Below, in pieces: positions 15,448-24,218 of a stretch of 47,312 bases of DNA. The notes beneath the pieces were generated by a model. That model saw only the letters and a list, made by a program, of their open reading frames with translations, did no database searches and was not told where the DNA came from. The DNA is from Pseudonocardia sp. (lineage in GTDB: Bacteria; Actinomycetota; Actinomycetes; Mycobacteriales; Pseudonocardiaceae). Both the position numbers and the translations under genes were made by a program. Each line of letters opens with the position of its first letter. Position 1 is the first letter of the stretch. The DNA is taken from the NCBI GenBank assembly GCA_025869365.1, contig JAOZVV010000097.1, forward strand, positions 1-47,312, read 5' to 3'.

Positions 15448-17538
15448 GTGGGGGTGGATCTCCCGCGGGAACACACGGACCGCGCCCTGCGCGTCCTCGC
15501 CGCGGTGCTGGCGGCCGCCTGCCTGGTCGGCACCGCGGCCGGCATCGTGGCGGAGATCGTCGTCGGAGCTGCGCCCCGGCCGCCGGCACTCGACTGGGCG
15601 GCGTGGGCGTCGTCGGCCCCGGGGGCGGTGCTCGCCCTCTCGGGCGCGGTGCTCGTGGCCCGCCTGCCCCGGCACCCGATGGCCTGGCTGCTGCTCCTCG
15701 GCGGTGCCGTGACGTGCCTGAACGGGGTAGCCGCCGCTTACGCCGTCCTGTCCCTCGTGGAGCACGCCGGCACGCTGCCGCTCACCGTCGCGACGGTGCA
15801 GGCCGGAACCCGGCTGGGGCCGTTGCTCAACCTCGTCCCCCCGCTGCTCCTGCTCTTCTTCCCGGACGGACGGCTGCCGTCGCCGCGCTGGCGGTGGCCC
15901 GCGGCGGTGTCCCTCACGGCGACCGCGTTCGCGGCGCTGGTGCTGGTCACCGTTCCGTTGAGGCTCCTGGGGGTCGAGGACGCGGGGTTCCCGCCGCAGC
16001 CGTTCCCACTGCCGCTGCCGGACGCGACCTGGGCCGCGGCGCTGGCCGTCACCCCGTGGCTGATCGCCACGAGCCCGGTGATCCCGGTGATCGTCTTCGC
16101 CCAGCGCTTCCGCGGCGCGGACCGGGCCCGGCGGACGCAGCTGCGCTGGATGCTGCTGGCGGCGCTGCTGAACCTCGTGCTGATGGCCGTCCCGGCGGTG
16201 ACACCCGGGCTCGCGGCCGATCTCGCGTTCGTCGTGTCGACGGTGGCGCTGGCGGTGGCCGTGCTGGTCGCGGTCGGGCGCTACCGCCTCTACGACGTCG
16301 ACCTCCTGCTCGGCCGCACGCTCGTCTACGGAGGGCTCGCCGCGGCGGTCGTCGCCGTCGACCTCGCGCTGTTCGTCGGCGTGAGCGCGCTCGTGGACGA
16401 GCCGGTGGCCGCCGTCGTCGCCGCGGGGGTGGTCGCGGTGCTCTATGCGCCGCTGCGGAACCGCATCCAGGTCATGGTGAACCGGCTGCTCACCGGCCGC
16501 GCCGAGCCCTACGACCTGGTCTCCGAGCTGGCGGACCGGCTGGAACGGACGTCCGATCCGGAGGAGCTGCTGCTCGAGGTGGCGCGGACGGTGTCCGCGT
16601 CGTTCCGGTCTCCGTACGTGCGGGTCGAGCTCGACCGCGTCGACGGCACCACGGTGGTGGCCGAGCACGGTCTCCCCCGCGCCTCCGAGGTCGTCCTGCC
16701 CTTCGCCTACCGCGGTGCCCCGATCGGCCGGCTCGTGCTGGTCCCGGCGGCCGCGACGCGACCGTCCCCGGCCGATCAGCGGCTGCTCGCCGACGTCGTC
16801 CGGCAGGCGGCAGCCGCGGTCCGGGCGACCGCGCTGACCGAGGAGCTGCAGCGCAGCCGCGAGGACCTGGTGACCCGGGTGGCGGACGAGCGCCGGCGGC
16901 TGCGCCGGGATCTGCACGACGGACTCGGGCCCGCGCTCGCCGCGGCGGCGCTGAAGGTGCAGGCCGCACAGAACCTGACCCGCCGGGACGTCGACGCGGC
17001 CCGCGGCGCGCTCGACCAGGTCCGCGACGACCTGTCCACGGTGCTGTCGGACGTCCGGCGGCTGGTGCACGACCTGAGGCCGCCCGCGCTCGACCAGCTC
17101 GGCCTGGCCGGGGCGATACGCCACCAGGCCGCCGGCTTCGTCGGACCGGCCGCCGTCACCGTCCAGACCTCCGGTGACCTCTCCACACTGCCCGCGGCGG
17201 TCGAGGTCGCGGCGTACCGGATCGCCTGCGAGGCTCTCGCCAACGCCTCCCGACACGCCGCGGCGAGCCGGGTCGGGCTCGCGCTGACCGCGTTCCCGGA
17301 CCGCCTCGAGATCGAGATCGTCGACGACGGCCGCGGCGTCGGGCCGGGCGCATCGGTCGGGGTGGGGCTGGTGGCGATGCGGGAGCGGGCCGAGGAGCTC
17401 GGTGGGCGGTGCACGGTGACGAGCCACGGGGGCCGTGGCGCCCGGGTGCACGCGCTCCTCCCCTTCGGGCATCCTGTACGAGCCGCAGAACCGGCCGCGC
17501 CACACGTCGACGGCGTGCTGATCGAAGGACCGCCATGA
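15448..17538 (+). CDS. NarL-group sensor histidine kinase
   Basis: Sensor kinase of about 696 residues. The first half holds many transmembrane helices (about 10-330), including two short paired helices and the VGRYRLYDVDLLLGRTLVYG segment that commonly ends such sensors. A GAF-like region (about 355-465) follows. Next is a HisKA_3 dimerisation domain with the phospho-His in RRRLRRDLHDGLGPALAAA and the RRLVHDLRPPALDQLGL segment. The ATPase domain has EALANASRHAAAS, VDDGRGVG and GVGLVAMRERAEELGG. GTG 15448 is the likely start, with GTG 15454 also possible and no strong ribosome site for either. The stop overlaps the response-regulator ATG. The signal sensed is unknown. Confidence 0.88.
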   Translation: MGVDLPREHTDRALRVLAAVLAAACLVGTAAGIVAEIVVGAAPRPPALDWAAWASSAPGAVLALSGAVLVARLPRHPMAWLLLLGGAVTCLNGVAAAYAVLSLVEHAGTLPLTVATVQAGTRLGPLLNLVPPLLLLFFPDGRLPSPRWRWPAAVSLTATAFAALVLVTVPLRLLGVEDAGFPPQPFPLPLPDATWAAALAVTPWLIATSPVIPVIVFAQRFRGADRARRTQLRWMLLAALLNLVLMAVPAVTPGLAADLAFVVSTVALAVAVLVAVGRYRLYDVDLLLGRTLVYGGLAAAVVAVDLALFVGVSALVDEPVAAVVAAGVVAVLYAPLRNRIQVMVNRLLTGRAEPYDLVSELADRLERTSDPEELLLEVARTVSASFRSPYVRVELDRVDGTTVVAEHGLPRASEVVLPFAYRGAPIGRLVLVPAAATRPSPADQRLLADVVRQAAAAVRATALTEELQRSREDLVTRVADERRRLRRDLHDGLGPALAAAALKVQAAQNLTRRDVDAARGALDQVRDDLSTVLSDVRRLVHDLRPPALDQLGLAGAIRHQAAGFVGPAAVTVQTSGDLSTLPAAVEVAAYRIACEALANASRHAAASRVGLALTAFPDRLEIEIVDDGRGVGPGASVGVGLVAMRERAEELGGRCTVTSHGGRGARVHALLPFGHPVRAAEPAAPHVDGVLIEGPP

Positions 17539-18185
17539 CACCGCCGCGCGTTCTGCTGGCAGACGACCATCCCGTCTACCGCGACGGGCTGCGCATGATG
17601 TTGGACTCCTCCGGCGGCGCGGAGGTCGTCGGGACCGCCGCCGACGGCGCAGAGGCCGTGACGCTGGCCGCGAGGCTCCGGCCGGACGTCGTGGTGATGG
17701 ACCTGCAGATGCCCGGCCTCGACGGGATCACGGCCACTCGCCGCATCCTCGACGAGGACCCAGAGGTCGGCGTGCTGGTGCTGACCATGCACGACGACGA
17801 GGAGAACGTGTTCGCCGCCATGCTCGCGGGGGCCCGCGGCTATCTGGTCAAGGGCGCGGACCAGACCCAGATCCTGCGGGCGATCACCTCCGTGGCCGGC
17901 GGCGACGTCATCTTCGGCCCGGCGCTCGCCGCGCGCGTGACCCAGTACTTCGTGCAGCTCGCCGGCAGCAGGCCTGCGCCCGGGTCGTTCCCGCAGCTCA
18001 CGGTCCGTGAACGGGAGGTGCTGGACCTCATCGCCGCGGGCCTGTCCAACAGGCAGATCGCCGAACGCCTCGTGCTGTCCCCCAAGACCGTCCGCAACAA
18101 CGTCTCCACGGTGTTCGCCAAGCTCCAGGTCGCGGACCGGGCCCAGGCGATCGTCCGTGCCCGGGAGGCCGGCCTCGGCCGCTGA
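17535..18185 (+). CDS. NarL/LuxR-type response regulator
   Basis: Regulator of 216 residues. The receiver domain has the acidic pair LLADDHPVYRDGL (D9, D10), the phospho-acceptor Asp in VVMDLQMPGLDGI and the switch segment VLTMHDDEENVFAAMLAGARGYLVKGA. The C-terminal LuxR helix-turn-helix is LTVREREVLDLIAAGLSNRQIAERL, then LSPKTVRNNVSTVFAKLQV. It is coupled to the upstream kinase by an ATGA overlap and certainly forms its cognate pair. The tandem palindromes ahead of the kinase gene are a plausible binding site. Confidence 0.95.
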   Translation: MTPPRVLLADDHPVYRDGLRMMLDSSGGAEVVGTAADGAEAVTLAARLRPDVVVMDLQMPGLDGITATRRILDEDPEVGVLVLTMHDDEENVFAAMLAGARGYLVKGADQTQILRAITSVAGGDVIFGPALAARVTQYFVQLAGSRPAPGSFPQLTVREREVLDLIAAGLSNRQIAERLVLSPKTVRNNVSTVFAKLQVADRAQAIVRAREAGLGR

Positions 18186-18214
18186 CCCCGGAGAATCCTG
18201 GTTCACTGGAGATC

Positions 18215-18970
18215 GTGGCCGATCCCCTCCCCGCGGAGTTCACCTTCTCCAACCTCACCGGCAGGCCGCCGGGCCCGTTCGTCTCGCTGCTGTCCCGCGT
18301 CGTCGGCGGCGTGCGGGACGTCCAGGCGCAGACCGTGCCGTACGCGCAGGCCTGGGCGGCGCACAACCGGGACGCGATCGCCGCCACCGGACCGCTGTGG
18401 GTCGTGCTCGGGGACTCGATGTCCCAGGGCATCGGGGCGAGCCGGTTCGACCGCGGCTGGGTCGGGCGGCTCGCGCCGTCGCTCCCCGGACACCGCTGCG
18501 TCAACCTCTCGATGAGCGGCGGCCGGATCGACGACGTGCTGGCGCGCCAGCTCCCGGCGATGACGTCACTCGGCGCGACGCCGGCCCTGGTGACGGTGCT
18601 CATCGGGGCGAACGACCTGATGAGCCCGCGGTTCCGGGCAGGCGCGGCGGACCGGATGGCCGCGCTGCTGGAGCGGCTCCCGGCGGGGACCGTCGTCGGC
18701 AACCAGCCGGGCACGTACGCGGCCGCACTGGAGGTCAACCGCGTGATCGACGACACCGTGGCGGGCCGGGGCATGATCCTCGCCGAGTTCCGGGACCCGC
18801 GGATGCGGCACTGGAAGGGTCGGCTCGCGGCCGACCACTTCCATCCGAACGACACCGGCTACGCGGGGATGGCGGAGATCTTCGCCGAGGCGCTCACGCG
18901 GCACGGACCAGCGCCTCGTCGGCCGGCCGTGCGGGCGAGCGACGCTCCCACCAGCCGCCGAAGGCCATGA
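18215..18970 (+). CDS. SGNH/GDSL-type hydrolase
   Basis: Esterase/lipase-fold protein of 251 residues. All four SGNH blocks are present: WVVLGDSMSQGIG with the nucleophilic Ser (block I), SMSGGRIDDVL with the Gly (block II), VLIGANDLM with the Asn (block III) and DHFHPND with the catalytic Asp and His (block V). There is no signal peptide, so it is probably cytoplasmic. The C-terminal 25 residues are Arg/Pro-rich and overlap the 3' end of the convergent MFS gene by 77 bases, which may mark a lost stop codon and a run-on tail. GTG 18215 starts 29 bases after the response regulator, so cotranscription is possible. The substrate is unknown. Confidence 0.88.
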   Translation: MADPLPAEFTFSNLTGRPPGPFVSLLSRVVGGVRDVQAQTVPYAQAWAAHNRDAIAATGPLWVVLGDSMSQGIGASRFDRGWVGRLAPSLPGHRCVNLSMSGGRIDDVLARQLPAMTSLGATPALVTVLIGANDLMSPRFRAGAADRMAALLERLPAGTVVGNQPGTYAAALEVNRVIDDTVAGRGMILAEFRDPRMRHWKGRLAADHFHPNDTGYAGMAEIFAEALTRHGPAPRRPAVRASDAPTSRRRP

Positions 18971-20093
18971 TCGCGCCTCCGGCCAGGGCCAGCGCGGCCG
19001 CGACGAACGCCGGTGCCGTGTAGCCGAACCCCGCCGCGATGACGACCCCGCCCAGCCAGGCCCCGATGGCGTTGGCCACGTTGAAGGCCATGTGCATCGC
19101 CCCGGAGGCCATGTGCGGAGCCTCGCCGGCGCCGTTGATGATCCGCAGCTGGATGCCGGGGATGGTGGCGAACACCGAGACGGCGAAGAGGAACAGCACG
19201 ATCGCCGCGGTGACCGGGTGGCTCAGCGCGGGCACCAGCAGCAGCGCCAGCACGACGTCGACGGCGAAGAACGACACCACCGCCCGCACCGGGCCCCGGT
19301 CCGCGAGCCGCGCCCCGACCAGGTTGCCGATCGTCATGCCCAGGCCGAACAGCGCCAGGATCGGGGTGACGCCCGCCGGTGAGTAGCCGGCGACGTCCGT
19401 CAGCATCGGCGCGATGTAGCTGTAGACGGAGAACAGCGCCGCCCCACCGACGATGCAGACCAGCAGCGTGATCCACACGGGGAACCGGCGGAGCGCCTTG
19501 AGCTCCTCGATCAGCCGCGGCGCGGGCATCCCGCGCACGACCGGCACCGCGAACGTCACCGCGACCGCCGCCAGCAGTGCGATCAGGCCCACGACGCCGA
19601 ACACCCAGCGCCACCCGACGGTCTGCCCGAGCAGCGTCGAGGCCGGGACCCCCACGATGTTCGCGATCGTGAGGCCGGAGAACATCATCGCCATCGCCCG
19701 CGCCCGTTTCGACGGGTCCACCAGCCGGCCGGCGACGATCGCGCCGATGCCGAAGAAGGCGCCGTGCGGCAGGCCCGCGAGGAACCGCGCCACCAGCATC
19801 CAGCCGTAGTCCGGTGCGATCGCGGAGAGCAGGTGCGCGGCACCGTAGACCGAGATCAGGACGACGAGAGCGGTCCGCCGGGGCAGCCTGGTCGCCGCCG
19901 CGATCAGCAGAGGCGCCCCGGCGACCACGCCCAGGGCGTACGCCGAGATCAGCGTGCCCGCGCTCGGGATGCTCACCTGCAGGTCGCTCGCCGCCTCCGG
20001 CAGCAGGCCCATGATCGCGAACTCACCGGTCCCGATCGCGAAGGCCCCGATGGCCAGCGCCAGCAATGCCCAGCGGACATGCGTCTTCGTCAT
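18894..20093 (-). CDS. MFS exporter (DHA1, AraJ/Cmx-like)
   Basis: Major-facilitator transporter of 399 residues with twelve predicted helices. The start region ALAIGAFAIGTGEFAIMGLLPEAA is typical of the AraJ/Cmx sugar- or drug-efflux group. The loop 2-3 motif is reduced to TRLPRRTALV. Helix 4 LVARFLAGLPHGAFFGIGAIVAGRLV and helix 5 MFSGLTIANIVGVPASTLLGQ, with the antiporter-type GxPxS pattern, are well preserved. ATG 20093 has a strong AAGGAGG site. No specific drug or sugar can be assigned. Its last 25 codons overlap the convergent SGNH gene. Confidence 0.92.
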   Translation of the reverse strand: MTKTHVRWALLALAIGAFAIGTGEFAIMGLLPEAASDLQVSIPSAGTLISAYALGVVAGAPLLIAAATRLPRRTALVVLISVYGAAHLLSAIAPDYGWMLVARFLAGLPHGAFFGIGAIVAGRLVDPSKRARAMAMMFSGLTIANIVGVPASTLLGQTVGWRWVFGVVGLIALLAAVAVTFAVPVVRGMPAPRLIEELKALRRFPVWITLLVCIVGGAALFSVYSYIAPMLTDVAGYSPAGVTPILALFGLGMTIGNLVGARLADRGPVRAVVSFFAVDVVLALLLVPALSHPVTAAIVLFLFAVSVFATIPGIQLRIINGAGEAPHMASGAMHMAFNVANAIGAWLGGVVIAAGFGYTAPAFVAAALALAGGAIMAFGGWWERRSPARPADEALVRAA

Positions 20094-20192
20094 CCGTAGA
20101 TCCCTCCTTCCGTCTTTATGATGCCGAATGTCCACGGTAGGCGCCGTGCAAGATCGACTCAGTGTCCGATCGGTCACCCCTACGATTCGGTG

Positions 20193-20642
20193 ATGCCGAA
20201 GCCACCACCGGCGGACTCGCCGTTCTGGAAGCTCTTCCACCTCGGGACCCGGGTGAACCTCGTGCTGTTCCGCGCGACGAAGGGGAAGGTCGGCGGCAGG
20301 ATGGGAACCTCCCCGATCCTGCTGCTGCACCACGTCGGCCGGCGGAGCGGCGAGGCACGCGTCAGCCCGCTGAACTATCTGGACGACGCCCCCGATCTCG
20401 TCGTGGTCGCGTCGAAGGGCGGGGTGGACGCCCACCCGGCCTGGTTCCACAACCTGATGGCGATGGACTCCACCGAGGTCGAGCTACCGGGCGGGGAACG
20501 CCGACGGGTGCGCCCGCGCGTCGCCGAGGGTGCGGAGCGGGACGCCCTCTGGCCGCGGCTCGTGGAGATGTACAAGCCGTACGCCGAGTACGCGACCTAC
20601 ACGGAGCGCAGGATCCCGGTGGTCGTCCTCGAACCCGCCTGA
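20193..20642 (+). CDS. Ddn-family F420-dependent nitroreductase/quinone reductase-like protein
   Basis: Protein of 149 residues of the deazaflavin-dependent nitroreductase family (DUF385), a split beta-barrel that uses F420H2. Characteristic segments are NLVLFRATKGKVGGRM, LLLHHVGRRSGEARVSPLNYL, VVASKGGVDAHPAWFHNLMA and the C-terminal YAEYATYTERRIPVVVLEPA. These are the binding regions for F420 and the reaction core in mycobacterial Ddn. ATG 20193 is chosen because it begins just before the conserved region; GTG 20190 precedes it directly. It is divergent from the MFS gene with a 99-bp gap. Actinobacteria have many paralogues, so the physiological substrate is open. Confidence 0.88.
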   Translation: MPKPPPADSPFWKLFHLGTRVNLVLFRATKGKVGGRMGTSPILLLHHVGRRSGEARVSPLNYLDDAPDLVVVASKGGVDAHPAWFHNLMAMDSTEVELPGGERRRVRPRVAEGAERDALWPRLVEMYKPYAEYATYTERRIPVVVLEPA

Positions 20643-20719
20643 GGGCGGCGGGCCGGCCTGCTCTTATGTGGCCGGCCTCACGCGCCCTACCATCGCCTGC
20701 CCGGACATCGGAGGACGCG

Positions 20720-21112
20720 ATGAGCGAGCAGAACGTCAAGGTCGTCCAGGCCGTGTACGACAGCTTCGGTTCCGGCGACGTCGACGCCGTGTTCGCCGTG
20801 ATGACGCCCGACATCGAGTGGGACGAGTCCGAGGGAATGCCCTACGGCGGCGTCTACCACGGCCGCGAGGCCATCGTGGGCAATGTGTTCGGCCCGATCC
20901 TGTCCGACGTCGAGGGCTTCACCGCCACGCCCGACGAGATCCTGCCGCTGGACGACACCCGCGTCGTCGCGCTCGGGCGCCATGGTGGACAGGGCGCGAA
21001 CGGCCCGGTGCGCGCCAGGTTCGTCCATATCTGGACGGTGACCGACGGCCGGGTGGCGCGCTACCAGCAGCTGGCGGACACCCACACCTTCCGGGCCGCC
21101 GTCGGCAAGTAG
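20720..21112 (+). CDS. SnoaL/NTF2-like protein
   Basis: Protein of 130 residues with the cone-shaped NTF2/SnoaL fold: NVKVVQAVYDSFGSGDVDAVFAVM, then TPDIEWDESEGMPYGGVYHGREAIV, and C-terminal strands ARFVHIWTVTDGRVARYQQLADT. The WD/E and HGR elements place it in the SnoaL_3 ketosteroid-isomerase-like group. Such proteins are isomerases or binding proteins, and most have no known substrate. ATG 20720 follows GGAGG by six bases. It lies 77 bases upstream of tRNA-Arg. Confidence 0.88.
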   Translation: MSEQNVKVVQAVYDSFGSGDVDAVFAVMTPDIEWDESEGMPYGGVYHGREAIVGNVFGPILSDVEGFTATPDEILPLDDTRVVALGRHGGQGANGPVRARFVHIWTVTDGRVARYQQLADTHTFRAAVGK

Positions 21113-21188
21113 GCCGCAGATCCCCTGGTCATCGAGGACGAGGGCGGGCAGGCGGGGTCGGAAGGAAGCCACGGTAGTCTGCACGCAC

Positions 21189-21261
21189 GCCCTCGTAGCT
21201 CAGGGGATAGAGCACCGCTCTCCTAAAGCGGGTGCCGCAGGTTCGAATCCTGCCGGGGGCA
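21189..21261 (+). tRNA. tRNA-Arg (anticodon CCT)
   Basis: A complete 73-base cloverleaf. The acceptor GCCCTCG (21189-21195) pairs with CGGGGGC (21254-21260), with A at 21261. The D-arm is GCTC/GAGC, and the anticodon arm CCGCT/AGCGG has loop CTCCTAA, so the anticodon is CCT at 21222-21224. The T-arm is GCAGG-TTCGAAT-CCTGC. CCA is not encoded. An IS110-type element begins 13 bases downstream. Confidence 0.97.
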
Positions 21262-21289
21262 CACAGGTCATCCCTGAAGGAGCGGGGCC

Positions 21290-21720
21290 GGTCAACCCCC
21301 TGTTCTTGTTGTTGATGTTCTTCGCCGCGGCTGTTGAGCGCGCCGAAGTGGCGGCGGGGTCAAGGAGCGCCCGGAGGGCGCCCGCGTAGCGGCCGTAGGT
21401 CCTTGATGCCGTCGCGGCAGCGGCGTAAGGCTGTTCAGCTGGCGAAGATCGGGTGAGAGGTTGTCGTCGCTCCCTGCTCGCAGGGCGTGTGGGGTTCGGT
21501 TGTGCTGCGCCTGAAGCCGTGGTCCCGGCTCGATGTGGACGAAGCCCCCGTGGGGTCGTCGGTCATCCCTTCGCCGCGCCGACCTGCGGGTCGGGCGGCA
21601 TGGTGCGCTGCGACGAGAGTGCTGGGTGGCGGGTGGGATCAATCAGAAGGGGCGATCACGCCGAGCCGGCTCGGGGATCATGACCTGTGCGATCCGCGCC
21701 CACCACGATCTCGGGCCCGC
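21290..21720 (-). ncRNA. non-coding 3' flank of IS; candidate guide (seek/bridge) RNA region
   Basis: These 431 bases hold no convincing gene. They are rich in inverted repeats, for example TCAAGGA (21360-21366) against TCCTTGA (21399-21405) enclosing a GCGCCCGGAGGGCGC hairpin. IS110-family elements encode a structured RNA in their non-coding end that chooses the target, and in the IS1111 group this end is downstream of the transposase. The RNA itself, its ends and its strand are inferred, not seen. Confidence 0.3.
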
Positions 21721-22755
21721 TCACGCCGCATCGGCGGTGGGAGACAGACAGCGGATGCGGTGATCACGTATCCCGTAGAACACCAGCGTGAGCAGGTCTC
21801 GGGCCGCGGCGACGACCCCGATGTTGTGGCCCCGACGGTTCCCGACACGGTCACGGCGCTGTCCCAGTCTCGTGTGCGCGGGAACGCGTTGGACGGCCTC
21901 GACCGCCGCCCACCGGACCAGTCGGGAACCCTGTTTGGTGATCCGTCCCCGGTGGACGGAGGTGTCGGACTCGCGGTGTGTCGGAGTGAGCCCGGCCCAG
22001 GACGCCAGCTGCTGTGGGCGAGCGAAACGGGTGACATCGCCGATCTCGGCGACGAACACCGCGCCCAGCAGCGGCCCGACACCGGGGATGGTCTGGATGG
22101 CGATATAGCCGGGGTCGGTGCGCAACCGTCCGGCGACCAGGCGGGCGTAGGTGTCGATCTCGAAGTCCAGGGCGCCGATCAGCCGCAGCAACGAGTCCAC
22201 CCGCGCCCGCGACTCGACCGCGAGCCGGGTCGCGGCGAGCAGCTTCTGCCCGCCCGAGCTGAACAGGTCACTCATCGGGACCTGCACCCCGGCGCCGGCG
22301 AGGACGGCGTGGACCTGGCACTTCAGGTTGGACCGGATCCCGACGAGCTTTGCCCGGTGGCGCACCCAGCCGCGTAGCTCCCGCGTCGCGGGCGGAGCGA
22401 TCCACGCCTCCGGCAGACGACCCATCCGCAACAGATCAGCCAGATCAGCGGCGTCACGCTGGTCGTTCTTCACCCGCCGCAGAGAGAACATCTTCACCCC
22501 CAACGGATGCGCCAGATGCACGTTCGCGCCCAGCCCGGCGAGGGTGTCCGCGGCCCAGTACCAGCCGTAGGTGGCTTCCAGGACCACCTCCGGGCACTCC
22601 CCGGCCCGGGCCATCACCTGCGCCAGATAGTCCGGGTCGTTGGCGATCCGCACCGTCTCCAGATACTCCCCGGACTCGGTCATCCGCACCAACACCGACC
22701 GGCGCCGATGCAGATCCATCCCGACGATCTGCCGTCCCTCGTATGCTTCGCTCAC
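21721..22755 (-). CDS. IS110-family transposase
   Basis: Transposase of 344 residues. The N-terminal RuvC-like DEDD domain begins GMDLHRRRSVLVRM (first Asp about 14) and continues with VVLEATYGWYWAADTL (Glu) and VKNDQRDAADLADLLRMG (Asp pair). The C-terminal Tnp_20 domain contains QTIPGVGPLLGAVFVAEIGD, RFARPQQLASWAGLTP and the catalytic-Ser segment ITKQGSRLVRWAAVEAVQ. All key residues are present and the frame is open, so the element may be active. GTG 22755 has GGGGAGG upstream. Confidence 0.95.
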   Translation of the reverse strand: MSEAYEGRQIVGMDLHRRRSVLVRMTESGEYLETVRIANDPDYLAQVMARAGECPEVVLEATYGWYWAADTLAGLGANVHLAHPLGVKMFSLRRVKNDQRDAADLADLLRMGRLPEAWIAPPATRELRGWVRHRAKLVGIRSNLKCQVHAVLAGAGVQVPMSDLFSSGGQKLLAATRLAVESRARVDSLLRLIGALDFEIDTYARLVAGRLRTDPGYIAIQTIPGVGPLLGAVFVAEIGDVTRFARPQQLASWAGLTPTHRESDTSVHRGRITKQGSRLVRWAAVEAVQRVPAHTRLGQRRDRVGNRRGHNIGVVAAARDLLTLVFYGIRDHRIRCLSPTADAA

Positions 22756-22841
22756 AGGGGCCTCCCCAACTCGTTGGCGTGAAGCACCTCGAGCATGAGC
22801 CGAGGGTCACGAGGAGCGGGAGGCCCCGCTCCTTCATCGCA

Positions 22842-24218
22842 TCAGGGGAGGCGGGGGTACTGCAGATGGAAGTCGGTCACTCGCTGGAACGCGATGGCGG
22901 CCTGTGCGAGCACATGTTCCTGCCACGGCCCCGCGACGAGCTGCAGCCCGATGGGCAACCCTCCGGCGCCGAAGCCGCAGGGTATCGACGCGGCCGGGAC
23001 CCGAGCGGCGCTCCACGGGTAGGCGTACCGGGTCAAGGCATGGGTGGTGGTGATCGTGTCGGAGGGGTTGATCTCCGGTGCCTGTGTGGGAGTCGCCGGG
23101 ACCGCGATCAGGTCGACGGACTCGAAACATTCGAGCACCTCCGCCCGCCATGCCTGGAGTCCGCCGACGGCTCGCGCGACATCGACGCCTGACAGGTCGG
23201 CGCCGAGTTCGAGCCGGTCCCGGATATCGGGGTCGAACAGCTCCGGCGAGCGTGCCAGCCGCTCCTCGTGCAGTGCCAGCGCCTCCGCCAGGAGGAGGGT
23301 GTTGCAGGAGGCGCGCGCCTGGTCCGCCCCCCGGAGGGGGACACGAACGATCTCCGCGCCGAGATCCCGCAGCTGATCGACAGCGGTGGTCACAGCGTGA
23401 TGGATCTCACTGTCCGGAGAATGCCAGAACTCGTCGTCGGGGACTCCGATGCGAAGTCCCTCCAGAGTGGACTTGGGTGGCGTTCGACCGAAGTCCGCCG
23501 GTGGGGGTTGCGCCCACGGGTCTCGCGGGTCGTATCCGCGGATCACGGTGAACAGCGCCCAGACATCCTCGAAAAAGCGAGCCATCGGGCCTACCGTGTC
23601 GATCGATGGACCGAGCGGGAAGACTCCGCGGCTGCTGACGGCGCCGTGCGTCGGTCGGAGACCGCACACGCCGGTCAGTGCGGCTGGGATCCGCACCGAA
23701 CCGCCGGTGTCGGTGCCGAGCGCACCGACGGTCATGTTCGCCGCCACCGCGACCCCGGAACCGCCGCTCGAGCCTCCGGGCACGCGGTCGACATCCCAAG
23801 GGTTACGACACGCACCGAAATGATGGTTCTTCGTGGTCGCGCCGTAGGCGAACTCGTGTAGCTGTGACTTGCCGACGATGATGGCCCCCGCCTCTCGGAG
23901 ACGGGCGACAACGACGGCATCGCGGGCAGCGCGGTTGTCGAGCAGGAACGGCGAACCCGCAGTCGTGATGTAGCCGCCGATGTCGATGTTGTCCTTGACG
24001 GCGACGGTCATCCCGGCGAGGGGACTGACCAGGTGGCCGTCCGGGTCTGCTCGCAATCGGTGCGCATCGCGCCACGCGAGGTCGTCGGTGATGCTGACGA
24101 ATGCATTGAGAACCGGGTCCAGACGCGCGATCTTGTCCAGCGAATCCTGCACTGAGACGGCGACGTCGGCCTTCCGATGCGGCATCGTCACCCACCCGTG
24201 CGTCGACAATTCAGACAT
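22842..24218 (-). CDS. amidase-signature family hydrolase
   Basis: Enzyme of 458 residues that hydrolyses amide bonds with a Ser-cisSer-Lys triad. The Lys lies in AGMTVAVKDNIDIGGY, the glycine/serine core is VPGGSSGGSGVAVAANM, and the nucleophile region is GTDTGGSVRIPAALTGVCGLRPTHG. Full family length and the usual C-terminus show that it is not truncated, although the IS repeat ends only five bases after the stop. ATG 24218 has AAGGA six bases upstream. Codons are less GC-rich than in the neighbours, and with the adjacent IS and empty region this suggests recent acquisition. The substrate cannot be predicted; GatA is unlikely because no gatB/gatC is nearby. Confidence 0.9.
   Translation of the reverse strand: MSELSTHGWVTMPHRKADVAVSVQDSLDKIARLDPVLNAFVSITDDLAWRDAHRLRADPDGHLVSPLAGMTVAVKDNIDIGGYITTAGSPFLLDNRAARDAVVVARLREAGAIIVGKSQLHEFAYGATTKNHHFGACRNPWDVDRVPGGSSGGSGVAVAANMTVGALGTDTGGSVRIPAALTGVCGLRPTHGAVSSRGVFPLGPSIDTVGPMARFFEDVWALFTVIRGYDPRDPWAQPPPADFGRTPPKSTLEGLRIGVPDDEFWHSPDSEIHHAVTTAVDQLRDLGAEIVRVPLRGADQARASCNTLLLAEALALHEERLARSPELFDPDIRDRLELGADLSGVDVARAVGGLQAWRAEVLECFESVDLIAVPATPTQAPEINPSDTITTTHALTRYAYPWSAARVPAASIPCGFGAGGLPIGLQLVAGPWQEHVLAQAAIAFQRVTDFHLQYPRLP

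Larger units (their letters stand above)
21275..22836 (-). mobile_element. IS110-family (IS1111-like) insertion sequence
   Basis: A transposase gene on the minus strand is bracketed by 15-base inverted repeats: TGAAGGAGCGGGGCC at 21275-21289 and its complement at 22822-22836. Repeats of this kind, near the ends, are a feature of the IS1111 subgroup, while classical IS110 elements lack them. The true ends may lie a few bases outside. The non-coding space is asymmetric: 431 bases after the transposase gene and only 66 before it, as expected if the guide RNA lies at the 3' side. The element sits between tRNA-Arg and an amidase whose stop codon is only six bases from the right repeat. No target-site duplication is visible, which is normal for this family. 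Confidence 0.8.

Noticed and set aside
15382-17541. Open frame of about 719 codons antisense to the histidine kinase
   Set aside because: It is a shadow of a real kinase gene with all motifs on the plus strand; the product is low-complexity Arg/Gly/His.
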